Shown piece after piece: positions 36,801-45,252 of a stretch of 64,000 bases of DNA. The notes beneath the pieces were generated by a model. It was not told the origin of the DNA. It made no database searches and saw only the letters and a list, made by a program, of their open reading frames with translations. Position numbers and translations under genes: made by a program. Position 1 is the first letter of the stretch; every line of letters begins with the position of its first letter. This stretch comes from an uncultured Bacteroidales bacterium (GTDB lineage Bacteria; Bacteroidota; Bacteroidia; Bacteroidales; UBA932). The stretch is taken from assembly GCA_949289565.1 (NCBI GenBank), contig CASEOO010000002.1, forward strand, positions 124,001-188,000. The letters run 5' to 3'.

Positions 36801-37058
36801 GGCTGGTTTTCTGAGAACAGCGGGAGAGTGTTGAATGAAGTGTCTATGATAGACTCGGACGGCAGTATTTACCGCCCTGACAGAGTGCTTGTCAATGATG
36901 ACGGGAAGGTGACCGTCCTGGATTACAAGTTTGGAATGAAGTCCAGCCAGCACCAGAGGCAGGTGCTCAGATATGCCGATATGTGGAAAAGAAAAGGATA
37001 CAGTGAAGTCTCTGCCTGTCTGTGGTATGTGATGGAAGATGAAGTGGTGGAAGTATAG
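33852..37058 (+). CDS. AddA/RecB-like UvrD helicase-nuclease
   Basis: The 1068-residue protein has all main superfamily 1A helicase motifs: Walker A ASAGSGKT at residues 7-14, AVTFTNKATDEM near 40, LLDEFQDTS near 413, VVGDVKQSIYRWRGSDW near 445, VHKSKGLDFKYVIFP near 714 and YVALTRAVKGMHI near 793. The C-terminal nuclease domain has RPDRVLV and VLDYKFG near 1010-1025, a second PD-(D/E)XK centre. I use the ATG at 33852, overlapping the AddB-like stop as ATGA. Together the two proteins form the helicase-nuclease that resects double-strand breaks and loads recombinase. Identification as AddA-like is firm. Confidence 0.9.
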   Translation: MIQIMKASAGSGKTFNLARKYITLLFRKNDRTAYRHILAVTFTNKATDEMKGRILKELYILSVDPESSGYLKWFIPGRFTQEQLADVDPDDIVKELPGKPGVPVSLDGIKECAREMLCCILHDYSAFSVSTIDRFFQQTLKAFSREIGQFSSYQVELDKDRLIAETVDRIFDSLTEDGDRSDLLKWLTACAIEQVENGGGYDITRSLVKMAGRLKSDQHRDLVEKCGIDEAQAYSRENLKKLLELCHAAMSAFALKVRQKAEASVQAMAECGLKAEDFYKSFTKVLYDYAKVDARSVIKVPNTFLSRGEDPDAWFTKAAKKANSGKASGLEVPFGEFCSLFGDEFNVYNTARLIAGQLYELGLSADISREFEAVLRDNNVLSIDDSNRILKDIIDGSDAPFVYEKIGVRYENFLLDEFQDTSRIQWENFRPLLENSQSQGFENLVVGDVKQSIYRWRGSDWKLLQESLEKELKECSSKVLDSNFRSCRNIVEFNNAFFPYAARMLDDIYGSGDGVISGIYSDVRQRSAYKSSMDGAVDVSFCDGGKQTDAVLKVIEKLRNAGAEYGGIAVLVRNNSSGAAVAEELIRNSVPVVTDDSLKVKSSSIVRRMVSLMAYIDNPQNTLGGYLASSMNICVPERFRSLPDLCEALARAMQKEDEGAFMAESTYVQSFVDCVLDYSSKNGNSLHGFLSYWDDVDPNVSSPSLSDAVRVITVHKSKGLDFKYVIFPFAETVTLYKASDVWCSPDFRGTDLEEAGRCVFDVNLSGGSASTLFASDYQKERLMQYIDNLNVFYVALTRAVKGMHIIAESPSDAFLQTVDNEIPDCKNMSHVLYAYIHKHGVSAGFRQGDKVDEGVSESFSKGVMPDFHDKTGKDDAWQSLESSYPSYPLNPEPSDLSEGRSPEDRLLFSTDRSDYFSEDGKSGLYSSGRLRGIILHRILASVRVPEDLHDAVCDAVASGFLDGADASDAESILSSKIASAAGRGWFSENSGRVLNEVSMIDSDGSIYRPDRVLVNDDGKVTVLDYKFGMKSSQHQRQVLRYADMWKRKGYSEVSACLWYVMEDEVVEV

Positions 37059-37068
37059 ATTTTTTTTG

Positions 37069-37076
37069 TACCTTTG
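37069..37076 (+). promoter_or_regulatory. -7 element for the DUF4290-ftsK-LolA genes
   Basis: TACCTTTG matches TAnnTTTG, in the 31-bp gap after the helicase gene. The -33 element is not evident. Transcription would start near 37083, only a few bases before the ATG at 37090, so the leader would be very short. Confidence 0.45.
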
Positions 37077-37089
37077 CTAGGTTTGAAAG

Positions 37090-37794
37090 ATGGAAAACAG
37101 GAACGAAATGGAGAATCAGAACGAATATCAGGATGAGAAGATGAAAGCGGCCATGAGGCTGACCTACAATACACAGAAACGCCGTCTGCAGCTTCCGGAG
37201 TATGGCCGGAATGTGCAGAAAATGATTGAATATGTCAAGTCCATTCCTGACAGGGAGGAGCGCAACAGGCAAGCCAGGGCAGTGATAGATGTGATGGAGA
37301 CTGTGAATCCCCAGGTGCATCTTCAGGACGACTATGAGCATAAACTGTGGGACCATATGTACATTATCTCTGGATTTGACCTGGATGTGGATTCTCCGTA
37401 TCCGGCGCCCAAGCCGGAGGAGCTTTCTACGCCTCCGGTGGAGATAAAGCACAAGAGGACGCCTGTGAAGATAGCTCATTACGGAAGAAATATAGAGAAT
37501 ATCATAAATCTTATAGCTGATGAAAAGGATGGAGAAGTGAAGGACGCTATGATACGTTCGATAGCGATGTATATGCGTCAGCAGTATATGATATGGAATA
37601 AAGACAGCGTAAATGACGAAACTATCTTCAATGACCTGGTGAAGCTTTCCGGCGGGCGTATCAGGATTCCGGAAGGACTGCATCTGGGCAGGATTCCAAA
37701 TGATCAGGCGTTTAGCCGTCCTGGGCAGGGGAATCCTAAAAACCGCATGGCAATGCGCCAGAAGAACAGCCGTATGAAGAATTTCAAGAAATAA
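37090..37794 (+). CDS. DUF4290 domain protein
   Basis: The 234-residue protein has the conserved start of this Bacteroidetes family: LTYNTQKRRLQLPEYGRNVQ then KMIEYVKSIPDREERNRQA. HKLWDHMYIISGFDLDVDSPY is near residues 97-115. It is soluble, with no signal or membrane segment, and ends in a basic tail (MRQKNSRMKNFKK) that could bind nucleic acid. Function is unknown. In other Bacteroidetes it often sits beside core cell-envelope genes; here it precedes ftsK by 18 bp, consistent with a conserved housekeeping role. Confidence 0.88.
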   Translation: MENRNEMENQNEYQDEKMKAAMRLTYNTQKRRLQLPEYGRNVQKMIEYVKSIPDREERNRQARAVIDVMETVNPQVHLQDDYEHKLWDHMYIISGFDLDVDSPYPAPKPEELSTPPVEIKHKRTPVKIAHYGRNIENIINLIADEKDGEVKDAMIRSIAMYMRQQYMIWNKDSVNDETIFNDLVKLSGGRIRIPEGLHLGRIPNDQAFSRPGQGNPKNRMAMRQKNSRMKNFKK

Positions 37795-37812
37795 AGGTGA
37801 GGCGCATAGAAT

Positions 37813-40416
37813 ATGGCGGCAGTTAAGAAACGACCGGACAGGAAACCGGAAAAGAAACCTGGGAAAAAAAATCCTGCGGGCCATGTCTCCGGCAGGAGTC
37901 TTTCTTCGTGGGTTGTGAATCTTGATGAAAGCAAGAAGAAAGTGCTGAAAAAGATAGGCGGCCTTCTGCTTGCGGCTTTCGCTATATTTACATTTTTGGC
38001 AGTTTTTTCATATCTTTTTACGTGGAAGACTGACCAGAGCCTCCTTGCCGACCCGCGGATGATGGACCAGAATGTAAATGTCAGCAACTTGGCGGGGAAA
38101 TTAGGCTATAAGTGGGCTTTCTTCTTGGTTTCCAGCTGTTTCGGTTTGGGAAGCTTTTTTGTAGTTTACTTGTTTGCGGCATTTTCGTATCGTCTTTTGT
38201 ACGGAAAGGAGGGTCTCAGCCGTATGCGCATATTCCTGGTGTCTGGCACCGGGGCTTTTGTCTTTTCTCTGCTTCTTGCATATTTTTCTGACATTTTTGG
38301 ATGCAGGACAGTTTTTGGCGGAGGTTTGGGAGGCGACTGCGGGGAAGTGGCGGTAGCTTCGCTTTCAAACCTGACAGGAAGCATTGTCACTCTGGTTATT
38401 CTGCTTATATTTCTGGTGATGTGGCTTTTACTGGTCAGCGGACGCTTTTCACATTGGCTTGCCCGTCTTGGCGAGAAAAAGGAATCTGCCGTTTCTGCCG
38501 ATGAACCTGCTTCATCTCCTGCCGTCTCGGGAATTGACTCCGGCGCCGTCATCTCTGAAACTGAAACACATGCAGGCTCAAGCTTCTCTGGAAGTGATGC
38601 CGTCCTGGATGATGACGATGATGAAAGCCGTGAAATCATAGGAAATGATGATGGCTATTCACCGGATGGCGGGTATGAAGAGCCAGTTGATGATTCATAT
38701 TCTCCTGACACTGATGAAGCTGGCTTGGAAGACAGCGGAGAAGATGACGGTGACAGTTCAGATGAAGACGAGAGCCTGTCAGACGAGCCTGGGCTTGAAG
38801 TAATCAAGGGAGATGATTTCTCGGCCAGGGTGACAGCTGACCTTCCGCGAATAAATATCCGTGATGAACTGGAGAATTATGTTTTCCCTCCATTGAGCTT
38901 GCTGGATGACTATGCCTCCGGACGTCATGAGGTCGCCTCTGAAGAGCTGGAAAGAAACAACAACAAGATCCGCGCGACGCTCCTGAGCTATAAGATACAG
39001 GTGGAGAAAGTTACAGCTTGTGTGGGCCCTACAGTGACGCTTTATAAAGTGGTTCCAGCCCCGGGTGTGAAGATCTCTGCTATCAAGAATCTGGAGCAGG
39101 ATATCGCCATGTCATTGAAAGCCAGGGGAGTGCGTGTTGTCAGTCTGCCTGATTCCGTCGGAATAGAAGTGGCTAATGACTACCCGTCCATAGTGCCTCT
39201 CAAGTCCATGCTGAATGATCCGGCTTTCCGTGAGAGCAAGGCAGAGCTTCCGGTGGCAATAGGATACACGATCACCCAGAAAGTCAAGGTGTTTGATTTG
39301 GCTGATGCCCCTCATTTGCTTGTAGCGGGTGCTACCAAGCAGGGCAAGTCTGTGGGGCTTAATGTGATAGTGACTTCTCTTCTATATGCGAAGCATCCTT
39401 CAGAGCTGAAGTTTGTGTTCATAGATCCGAAAATGGTCGAGTTCACGGTGTATTCAAAGCTTTTGAAGCATTATCTGGCTGTGCTTCCAGATGCGGCTGA
39501 CGAGGAGGAAGAGATGGACAAGGCTGTAGTCAAGTTCGCCGACCAGGCCGAGCAGGTCCTCCGCTCTCTGTGCATTGAGATGGATGAACGCTATAAGCTG
39601 TTCAACAAGGCTGTGGTTAATGATGTGAAACTTTACAACGACAAATTTCGTGACAGGCATCTTCTCCCTACCAAGGGACATCATTACATGCCGTATATTG
39701 TCGTAGTGATAGATGAGTATTCAGACCTTCTCATGACAGGCGGCATGGGAGCCAACGCTAAAAAGCTGGCCCAAAGCATAGAGAACTGCATCATCCGTCT
39801 TGCGCAGAAAGGACGCGCGGCCGGAATCCATGTAATTATAGCGACGCAGAGGCCTTCAGTGGATGTGATCACCAGTGTCATCAAGGCGAACTTCCCTGCA
39901 AGAATAGCATTCAGAACATCATCACGTGGCGATTCCACTACCATCATAGGATCTCCAGGCGCAGTGAATCTGATAGGAAAGGGTGATATGCTTTATTATT
40001 CAGGCATAGATTCGGAGCGTATCCAGTGCGCCCTCATCAGCCTGAAGGAACTGGACAGGGTCACCAGGTTCATAGCTGACCAGAAAGGATATAAAAAGTC
40101 TTTCAATATTCCGTATTATCTGCCGGCCGTCAATTCTATGGAAGACGAGGGAGGCGGCGGAGACGGCGGAATGGTGGATATGCAGAATCTGGACAAAAGG
40201 TTCGAAGAAGCCGCCAAACAAGTGGTCATTGCCCAGCAGGGCTCTGTTACTGCTCTGCAGAGAAAGCTCGGCATTGGGTTTGCGAGAGCCGGAAAGGTCA
40301 TGGACCAGCTCGAGGCTGCAGGCATAGTCGGGCCTCAGGATGGCTCTAAGCCTCGCCAGGTCCTGGTTCCGGATTTGGACAGCCTCGAGCCTATATTGAG
40401 AGCTTTTGTCAAGTAG
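37813..40416 (+). CDS. ftsK: DNA translocase FtsK/SpoIIIE
   Basis: The 867-residue protein has a Lys/Pro-rich N-terminus and four membrane segments at about residues 47-70, 100-127, 137-156 and 187-210. An acidic Asp/Glu/Ser-rich linker runs from about 215 to 335. The motor domain has Walker A VAGATKQGKS near 504 and Walker B VIDEYSDLLMTG near 632, followed by IIATQRPSVDVITS. The C-terminal gamma domain (about 795-867, LQRKLGIGFARAGKVMDQLE) recognises KOPS-type polar sequences. It pumps chromosomal DNA at the division septum and activates XerCD dimer resolution. Length and layout are normal for Bacteroidetes. Confidence 0.96.
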   Translation: MAAVKKRPDRKPEKKPGKKNPAGHVSGRSLSSWVVNLDESKKKVLKKIGGLLLAAFAIFTFLAVFSYLFTWKTDQSLLADPRMMDQNVNVSNLAGKLGYKWAFFLVSSCFGLGSFFVVYLFAAFSYRLLYGKEGLSRMRIFLVSGTGAFVFSLLLAYFSDIFGCRTVFGGGLGGDCGEVAVASLSNLTGSIVTLVILLIFLVMWLLLVSGRFSHWLARLGEKKESAVSADEPASSPAVSGIDSGAVISETETHAGSSFSGSDAVLDDDDDESREIIGNDDGYSPDGGYEEPVDDSYSPDTDEAGLEDSGEDDGDSSDEDESLSDEPGLEVIKGDDFSARVTADLPRINIRDELENYVFPPLSLLDDYASGRHEVASEELERNNNKIRATLLSYKIQVEKVTACVGPTVTLYKVVPAPGVKISAIKNLEQDIAMSLKARGVRVVSLPDSVGIEVANDYPSIVPLKSMLNDPAFRESKAELPVAIGYTITQKVKVFDLADAPHLLVAGATKQGKSVGLNVIVTSLLYAKHPSELKFVFIDPKMVEFTVYSKLLKHYLAVLPDAADEEEEMDKAVVKFADQAEQVLRSLCIEMDERYKLFNKAVVNDVKLYNDKFRDRHLLPTKGHHYMPYIVVVIDEYSDLLMTGGMGANAKKLAQSIENCIIRLAQKGRAAGIHVIIATQRPSVDVITSVIKANFPARIAFRTSSRGDSTTIIGSPGAVNLIGKGDMLYYSGIDSERIQCALISLKELDRVTRFIADQKGYKKSFNIPYYLPAVNSMEDEGGGGDGGMVDMQNLDKRFEEAAKQVVIAQQGSVTALQRKLGIGFARAGKVMDQLEAAGIVGPQDGSKPRQVLVPDLDSLEPILRAFVK

Positions 40417-40428
40417 GGGCAAGTATCC

Positions 40429-41046
40429 ATGAAACATTTCGCTGTCATTTTATCTTTTCTGCTGTGGGGCGTTTTTCCCCGCGCTTCGGCGCAGGATGCA
40501 TTGTCCGGATTTATTTCCGGACTGTCTTCGCATGCCGCCGTATTTTCATATTCTTATGTCATCGATGACGGCCATACCAAGATTGCCGGCGATGGAACAG
40601 CTGAGATTCAGGGCGATTCTTATCTGGTGAAAGGAGATGGCCTGGAAGTCTATTGTGATGGCGCCTGCCGGTGGACTGTCGACAGGCAAAGCATGGAGGC
40701 GGTTGTCGAGTCTTATGATCCGGAAAGTCCTGACTATACCGTAAATCCTGCCGCTTTGCTGAAAAATTTCGACAAATTATTTTCTGTAAAAGGCTGCGAA
40801 AGTACGTCGTCAGGGTATGATTATGTTTTGTCTCCGGTTTCTGGGAAAACGGATGTCGAGAGTATGGAGCTGAGCCTTTCTGCTGACGGCAAGAGGCTGA
40901 TGTATGCCGGCCTGAAAATGAAAAACGGGGCAGTGGCCGCGTTCACTGTCCCGTCATTCTGCTTCGCCCCGGTATCTGATGCCTCGCGTTTCTGCTTTGA
41001 TGTTTCAGCCCTTCCCGCAGACTATATTGTCACGGACCTGCGCTGA
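40429..41046 (+). CDS. LolA-like periplasmic lipoprotein carrier
   Basis: The 205-residue protein has an N-terminal signal peptide (FAVILSFLLWGVFPRASA). The body is predicted beta-rich with VFSYSYVIDD, YLVKGDGLEVYCDGACRWTV and an NPAALLKNFDKLFSV helix, the LolA/LolB-like half-barrel pattern. It lies 12 bp after ftsK, the usual Bacteroidetes neighbour, which strengthens the call. LolA proteins carry lipoproteins across the periplasm; many surface lipoproteins are encoded nearby. Two conserved cysteines (YCDGAC) could form a disulphide. It converges on the sialidase gene with a 27-bp gap and no obvious terminator. Confidence 0.8.
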   Translation: MKHFAVILSFLLWGVFPRASAQDALSGFISGLSSHAAVFSYSYVIDDGHTKIAGDGTAEIQGDSYLVKGDGLEVYCDGACRWTVDRQSMEAVVESYDPESPDYTVNPAALLKNFDKLFSVKGCESTSSGYDYVLSPVSGKTDVESMELSLSADGKRLMYAGLKMKNGAVAAFTVPSFCFAPVSDASRFCFDVSALPADYIVTDLR

Positions 41047-41073
41047 ACGTGTTCTCAGAATCCCTGGTTCAAT

Positions 41074-42225
41074 TTAGTTTTTCCCGGATCTGAAAATTTT
41101 GGCCGGGATTATGGTGAATGTCATGGTTTCATAGCATGATTTATCTCCTGTTTCATAAAATATGGCGACATCTCCGTTTTTAAGTACCAGAAGGTCGGAA
41201 TATGCCGCAGGGCGGTTGTCCAAGACATAAGCTTCCTCCCAGGTCTTGCCAGAATCATCGCTTTGCTTTATCGTCATATTTGTCCGTGAAACAGAATGTG
41301 CCGGATTGGAAAACAGAAGGGTTTCAGAAAGCTTTCCTTGGCGTGTGTAATTTATGATGCTTGCATTGCATACCGGTTCTATCAGGCTCTTTTCATAATA
41401 TGGACTTTCGAATGTAATTCCGCCATTATGGCTTATTGCCGCCAGCCTTCCTGCTCCGTTTGCAAGCCTGTCTTTATCTTTAGTCCATTTGGCATCTCGC
41501 ATATTGAGCATGATATCGCCATTCTTCAGTTCTGTTACTGTGCTTTCGTTTCCTACGTCCAATATTCCGCCTATATGCCATGTGTCGCCTGCATCATCGG
41601 AGTATATCACATGTGATGCAGTGCCTTTGCCGAAATTCCCGTGGTCGCAGGGTATTACTATCCTTCCTTTGTGAGGGCCTTTGGCAAGCTGTATCCCATG
41701 GCACGGTCCGGTGGCATACCATGTCCATTCTGGCAATTTCGCCGATGAAGTTATTTCGCGAGCTTCGGACCAGGTGAGTCCATTGTCGTCAGAATATATG
41801 ACGAATACTCGCCTGGTGTCAACAGATGTTCTTTCGTGTATTGCCTTTTCTGGGTCTTTCCCGTGATTCCATGTTGACAGCAGAATAATTCGGCCTGTTC
41901 TCTTGTCCACAACAGGGCAAGGATTCCCGCATACATTTTCTCCGTCATCCCATATGGTGATGATTTCTCCCCATGTTTTGCCTCCGTCAGAAGAGCGTCT
42001 GGCTACCAGGTCTATATCTCCAGTGTCGCCTCCTCCATTCTGGCGGGCTTCCGCGAATGCGATTATCGTTCCGTCATTGGCCTGCACTATTGCCGGAATT
42101 CTGTATGTATGGACACCTTCATCTCCTTTCTGAAACAAAATCTCAGAGTGTACAGATGCCGGATGCTGGCATGAAGCCGTCAAGCATGCAATAGCTGCAA
42201 GCCCAAGAATAATTTTGCTTGTCAT
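41074..42225 (-). CDS. Exo-alpha-sialidase (GH33), last gene of the sialic-acid operon
   Basis: The 383-residue enzyme has a lipoprotein-type signal (IILGLAAIACLTASC, Cys about 19). It shows the sialidase YRIP motif (TYRIPAI, first catalytic arginine), GDIDLVARRSSDGGKTW, and Asp-boxes SSDGGKTW, SDDNGLTW, SDDAGDTW and SDDSGKTW. AYSDLLVLKNGD carries the probable nucleophilic tyrosine. It cuts terminal sialic acids from host glycans, probably at the cell surface or in the periplasm. It follows the DHDPS-family gene by six bases and is the most distal of three sialidases in the operon. Linkage preference cannot be read. Confidence 0.92.
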   Translation of the reverse strand: MTSKIILGLAAIACLTASCQHPASVHSEILFQKGDEGVHTYRIPAIVQANDGTIIAFAEARQNGGGDTGDIDLVARRSSDGGKTWGEIITIWDDGENVCGNPCPVVDKRTGRIILLSTWNHGKDPEKAIHERTSVDTRRVFVIYSDDNGLTWSEAREITSSAKLPEWTWYATGPCHGIQLAKGPHKGRIVIPCDHGNFGKGTASHVIYSDDAGDTWHIGGILDVGNESTVTELKNGDIMLNMRDAKWTKDKDRLANGAGRLAAISHNGGITFESPYYEKSLIEPVCNASIINYTRQGKLSETLLFSNPAHSVSRTNMTIKQSDDSGKTWEEAYVLDNRPAAYSDLLVLKNGDVAIFYETGDKSCYETMTFTIIPAKIFRSGKN

Positions 42226-42231
42226 AACTAT

Positions 42232-43164
42232 TCAAATAAATTCAGGTATTAAATTGTGTGCCCGTTTTCTGACACCTTCTACATATTTTTCAGGAATGGA
42301 TTTGTATGGCCATCTGAGATTTGGGCCGATATCGGCCCAATTTCCCACAATAGCCATGAATCTGTCGCATGCATGGTTCGGATAATGCATATCCGCAATG
42401 AACGGATCTATACATTCCGCCATGAACTGCTGTATGCGTTTTTCAAGCTCGAGCGCCGATTCCATGTCGTCAAGCATCATATTGTACCATTTCTGTGCTG
42501 CCGAGGGGTTCAGGCAGCTTACATTTGAATATGCTCCGGACGCCCCGTTCTTGATTCCTGTGGCCAGATGGTGCCCGGGAACGAATACAGAGATTCCTGT
42601 AGAGCATCTTCTCATTTCATTGTACCATTCATCCGAACAATTGTTATCAAAAACTTTTACGCCGATGAACGACGGGACACTCTTTTTAAGCGTCTGCCAG
42701 CATTCTGGAAGGAGGACTCTTTTGGCGTGCGGAGGGTTGTACAGCACCAAAGGTATTCCTTCGGCATGTCTTTCCATTTCTGTCATGAATGAAAGGGCTG
42801 TATCGTCACTGGCTGGAAACCAGTCTGGCAGAATGACCTGGACAGCCCCCGGCTTAAACGAGGTCGCCGCCATGAGTCTTTCAAGAGATTCATGTGCGCA
42901 GGGATGGCTGACACCTATCTGGTATGCAGTTCCTGAAGCGGTGCATTTTGATGACAGCATCTCGCTGATGCTTATGAATTCCTTCATATTTTGCGAGTAG
43001 AATTCGCAGGCGGTGCCGTTGGAGTATATCCCGTCAGGCGATGACGCTATCAAGGCATCAATCTCGTCTGACATGCGGGACCAGTCTATCCTGCCTCTGC
43101 TGTCAGTGGCAAGAAGCAGGGTAGCCCAGTTCCCTTTAAGTTCTGATGATGTCAAAGGTTTCAT
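42232..43164 (-). CDS. Divergent DHDPS/N-acetylneuraminate lyase-family aldolase
   Basis: The 310-residue protein has the TIM-barrel aldolase pattern. The probable catalytic Tyr142 is in LVLYNPP and the Schiff-base Lys170 in FIGVKV. The usual GTTGE substrate loop is altered to NGTACEF (residues 49-55), so substrate specificity likely differs from the canonical lyase NanA encoded at 53913-54827. It has no signal peptide and is cytoplasmic. Its start overlaps the GH3 stop by four bases, and a sialidase follows six bases later. It may act on a sialic-acid derivative or another 2-keto sugar acid. Family is firm; reaction is open. Confidence 0.82.
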   Translation of the reverse strand: MKPLTSSELKGNWATLLLATDSRGRIDWSRMSDEIDALIASSPDGIYSNGTACEFYSQNMKEFISISEMLSSKCTASGTAYQIGVSHPCAHESLERLMAATSFKPGAVQVILPDWFPASDDTALSFMTEMERHAEGIPLVLYNPPHAKRVLLPECWQTLKKSVPSFIGVKVFDNNCSDEWYNEMRRCSTGISVFVPGHHLATGIKNGASGAYSNVSCLNPSAAQKWYNMMLDDMESALELEKRIQQFMAECIDPFIADMHYPNHACDRFMAIVGNWADIGPNLRWPYKSIPEKYVEGVRKRAHNLIPEFI

Positions 43165-45242
43165 CGCGTTTCAAATGAAAGTGTGCAGCTTATGTTCCTG
43201 GATGAATTTCCTATCAATGCCTTGTAGACACCTGGATTTACTTTCCAATTATGAGATGTCTCATCCCAGAATGCCAGGTCTTCATAGCTGATATTGAACT
43301 TGACTGTTTCAGTTTCTCCAGGGGCCAGATAGACTTTCTTGAAATGTTTGAGTTCTTTCTCAGGTCTCAAGACAGATGGCTTCTCTTCGCTTATATACAG
43401 CTGTATGACTTCTGCGCCCTCCATTTCACCCTCATTTTTTATTTGTACAGATATTGTGATATATCCGTCATCTTCTATTTTTCTGGAGGATTGCTGCGGC
43501 TTGGAAATGCTGAAGCTTGTGTAGGAGAGCCCATGCCCGAAAGGGTACAATGGCTCTATTTTCTTTGTGTCATACCATCTGTATCCCACAAGGATGCTTT
43601 CATCGTAGTGGATGTCATAGACGTTTATCATCATTTCGTTTCTCAATTCATTATAGAATTGGGCCCCTTTCGGGAGATAGCCGTATGCAGGGGAGTCCTT
43701 GAATGACTTTTCTATAGTCATAGGGAGTTTCCCTGATGGGTTTTTCTTTCCGGTGATGATGTCCGCCAATGCTTTGTATCCTGACTGGCCTCCGTACCAG
43801 CCGTAGATGACAGCCGCCGCCCTGTCATTCCAGCCTGCCATATCTATTGCCGAACCTGAATTTACAACTACTACAGTATTGGGATTATGCGCTGTCACAT
43901 AGTTGGCAAAAGATTTTTCACAGGCAGGAAGCGAGAATGACCTTTCCACAGATTCCCTGTCTTCAGTCCCTATGCTCAGTATGACTGCGTCAGCTTCCTC
44001 CAGTTCGGCCACTGTTGGCTTCTCGATGTAGTATATCGTTCTCCCGAATTCGTTTTCGAGGGCTTCTTTCATTGAAATGTTGCCATAGCCTGAAACCTCT
44101 GCCGCCCCATATCCGCAGGCTATTTTATTTACAAATTTGCCGGTCAGAAGGATTTTCCTGTTCACCCCGGGGTCAAGCGGCAGAATGTGTCTTTCATTTT
44201 TCAGCAATACGATACCTTCTGCCGCGACTTGCTCAGCCAGAGCTGCATGTTCCGGGAATTTTGAAAGCAAGGATGTGTCCTGCCGAGGCCTGGAATAGAA
44301 CCCCATTGCCAGGCTTGTCGCGATGACAGGCCTGGCCATATTGTCCAGGTCGCTTTCTGAGATTTTCCCCGCTTTATAAAGATCCATGACTGAAACCCCG
44401 AAATCATAGCTGCCGGGCATTTCTATATTTTGTCCGGATTTTATGACTTTTTCCAGATCCCATACGGAATTCCAGTCTGTCATCACCATCCATTTGAAGC
44501 CAAGCTCCCGCCTTAGTATGTCCTGGATGACATAGCTGCTTTGTCCGGCCCATTCTCCATCTATCTGGTTATATGATGTCATCACGCAGGCGGCTCCTGC
44601 GTCAATGCCTGCTTTGAAGCCAGGAAGATATATCTCATGCATGGCTCTTTCCCCTATGACAGAATTGCTCCTTTTCCTGTAAAATTCTGTCTGGTTGCCA
44701 AAGAAGTGTTTAAGGCATGCCGCTGTCCCTGTGCTTTGCAATCCTTTTACATAATTCGACACCATTTCTGAAACCAGATAAGGATCTTCACCGAAGTATT
44801 CGAAATTTCTCGTGCATTGGGATTGTCTCTGGATGTTCAGCCCAGGACCGAGCAGTATATCTATGCCTCCTGCCCGGCATTCCTCGCCTATTGCCTTAGC
44901 ATAGCTGTATGCAAGTTCCGGCGAGAAAGAAGAAGCGAGCATGATTGTGGCCGGAAATGCTGTGGAACTGTCCAGCTGGTCCACAAGTCCCGGCGAAGGG
45001 TGGTTGTTCCTCAGGTTGACTCCCATGCTGGCGTCAGACATGTATACAGGCTTTATACCATATTGATCAAATCCGCGTATCCAGAATTTGTCGAATCCGC
45101 GTACTATCTGGGCTTTTTCTTCTATTGACATTTTTCCCAGAATCTCATCCGCCGCTTTGTATGCGGCGGATGGGTCCATGGATGGCTGGGCAGAGAGATT
45201 GACGCAAACTGCCGCCAAAATTGTTATAAGTCCTTTTTTCAT
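43161..45242 (-). CDS. Glycoside hydrolase family 3 (beta-glucosidase-like)
   Basis: The 693-residue protein has a signal peptide (MKKGLITILAAVCVNLSAQ), the GH3 N-terminal barrel with GPGLNIQRQ and FEYFGEDPYL, and the catalytic nucleophile in VMTDWNSVWD (about residue 254). The second domain carries SIGTEDRESVERSFSLP near 420, the usual place of the acid/base glutamate, and a C-terminal fibronectin III-like domain (about 590-690). GH3 enzymes of this type remove terminal beta-linked sugars in the periplasm. Its position between a LamG lipoprotein and a lyase in a sialidase operon suggests it trims the same host glycan after sialic acid removal. Sugar specificity is not determined. Confidence 0.92.
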   Translation of the reverse strand: MKKGLITILAAVCVNLSAQPSMDPSAAYKAADEILGKMSIEEKAQIVRGFDKFWIRGFDQYGIKPVYMSDASMGVNLRNNHPSPGLVDQLDSSTAFPATIMLASSFSPELAYSYAKAIGEECRAGGIDILLGPGLNIQRQSQCTRNFEYFGEDPYLVSEMVSNYVKGLQSTGTAACLKHFFGNQTEFYRKRSNSVIGERAMHEIYLPGFKAGIDAGAACVMTSYNQIDGEWAGQSSYVIQDILRRELGFKWMVMTDWNSVWDLEKVIKSGQNIEMPGSYDFGVSVMDLYKAGKISESDLDNMARPVIATSLAMGFYSRPRQDTSLLSKFPEHAALAEQVAAEGIVLLKNERHILPLDPGVNRKILLTGKFVNKIACGYGAAEVSGYGNISMKEALENEFGRTIYYIEKPTVAELEEADAVILSIGTEDRESVERSFSLPACEKSFANYVTAHNPNTVVVVNSGSAIDMAGWNDRAAAVIYGWYGGQSGYKALADIITGKKNPSGKLPMTIEKSFKDSPAYGYLPKGAQFYNELRNEMMINVYDIHYDESILVGYRWYDTKKIEPLYPFGHGLSYTSFSISKPQQSSRKIEDDGYITISVQIKNEGEMEGAEVIQLYISEEKPSVLRPEKELKHFKKVYLAPGETETVKFNISYEDLAFWDETSHNWKVNPGVYKALIGNSSRNISCTLSFETR

Positions 45243-45252
45243 GACATGATAT

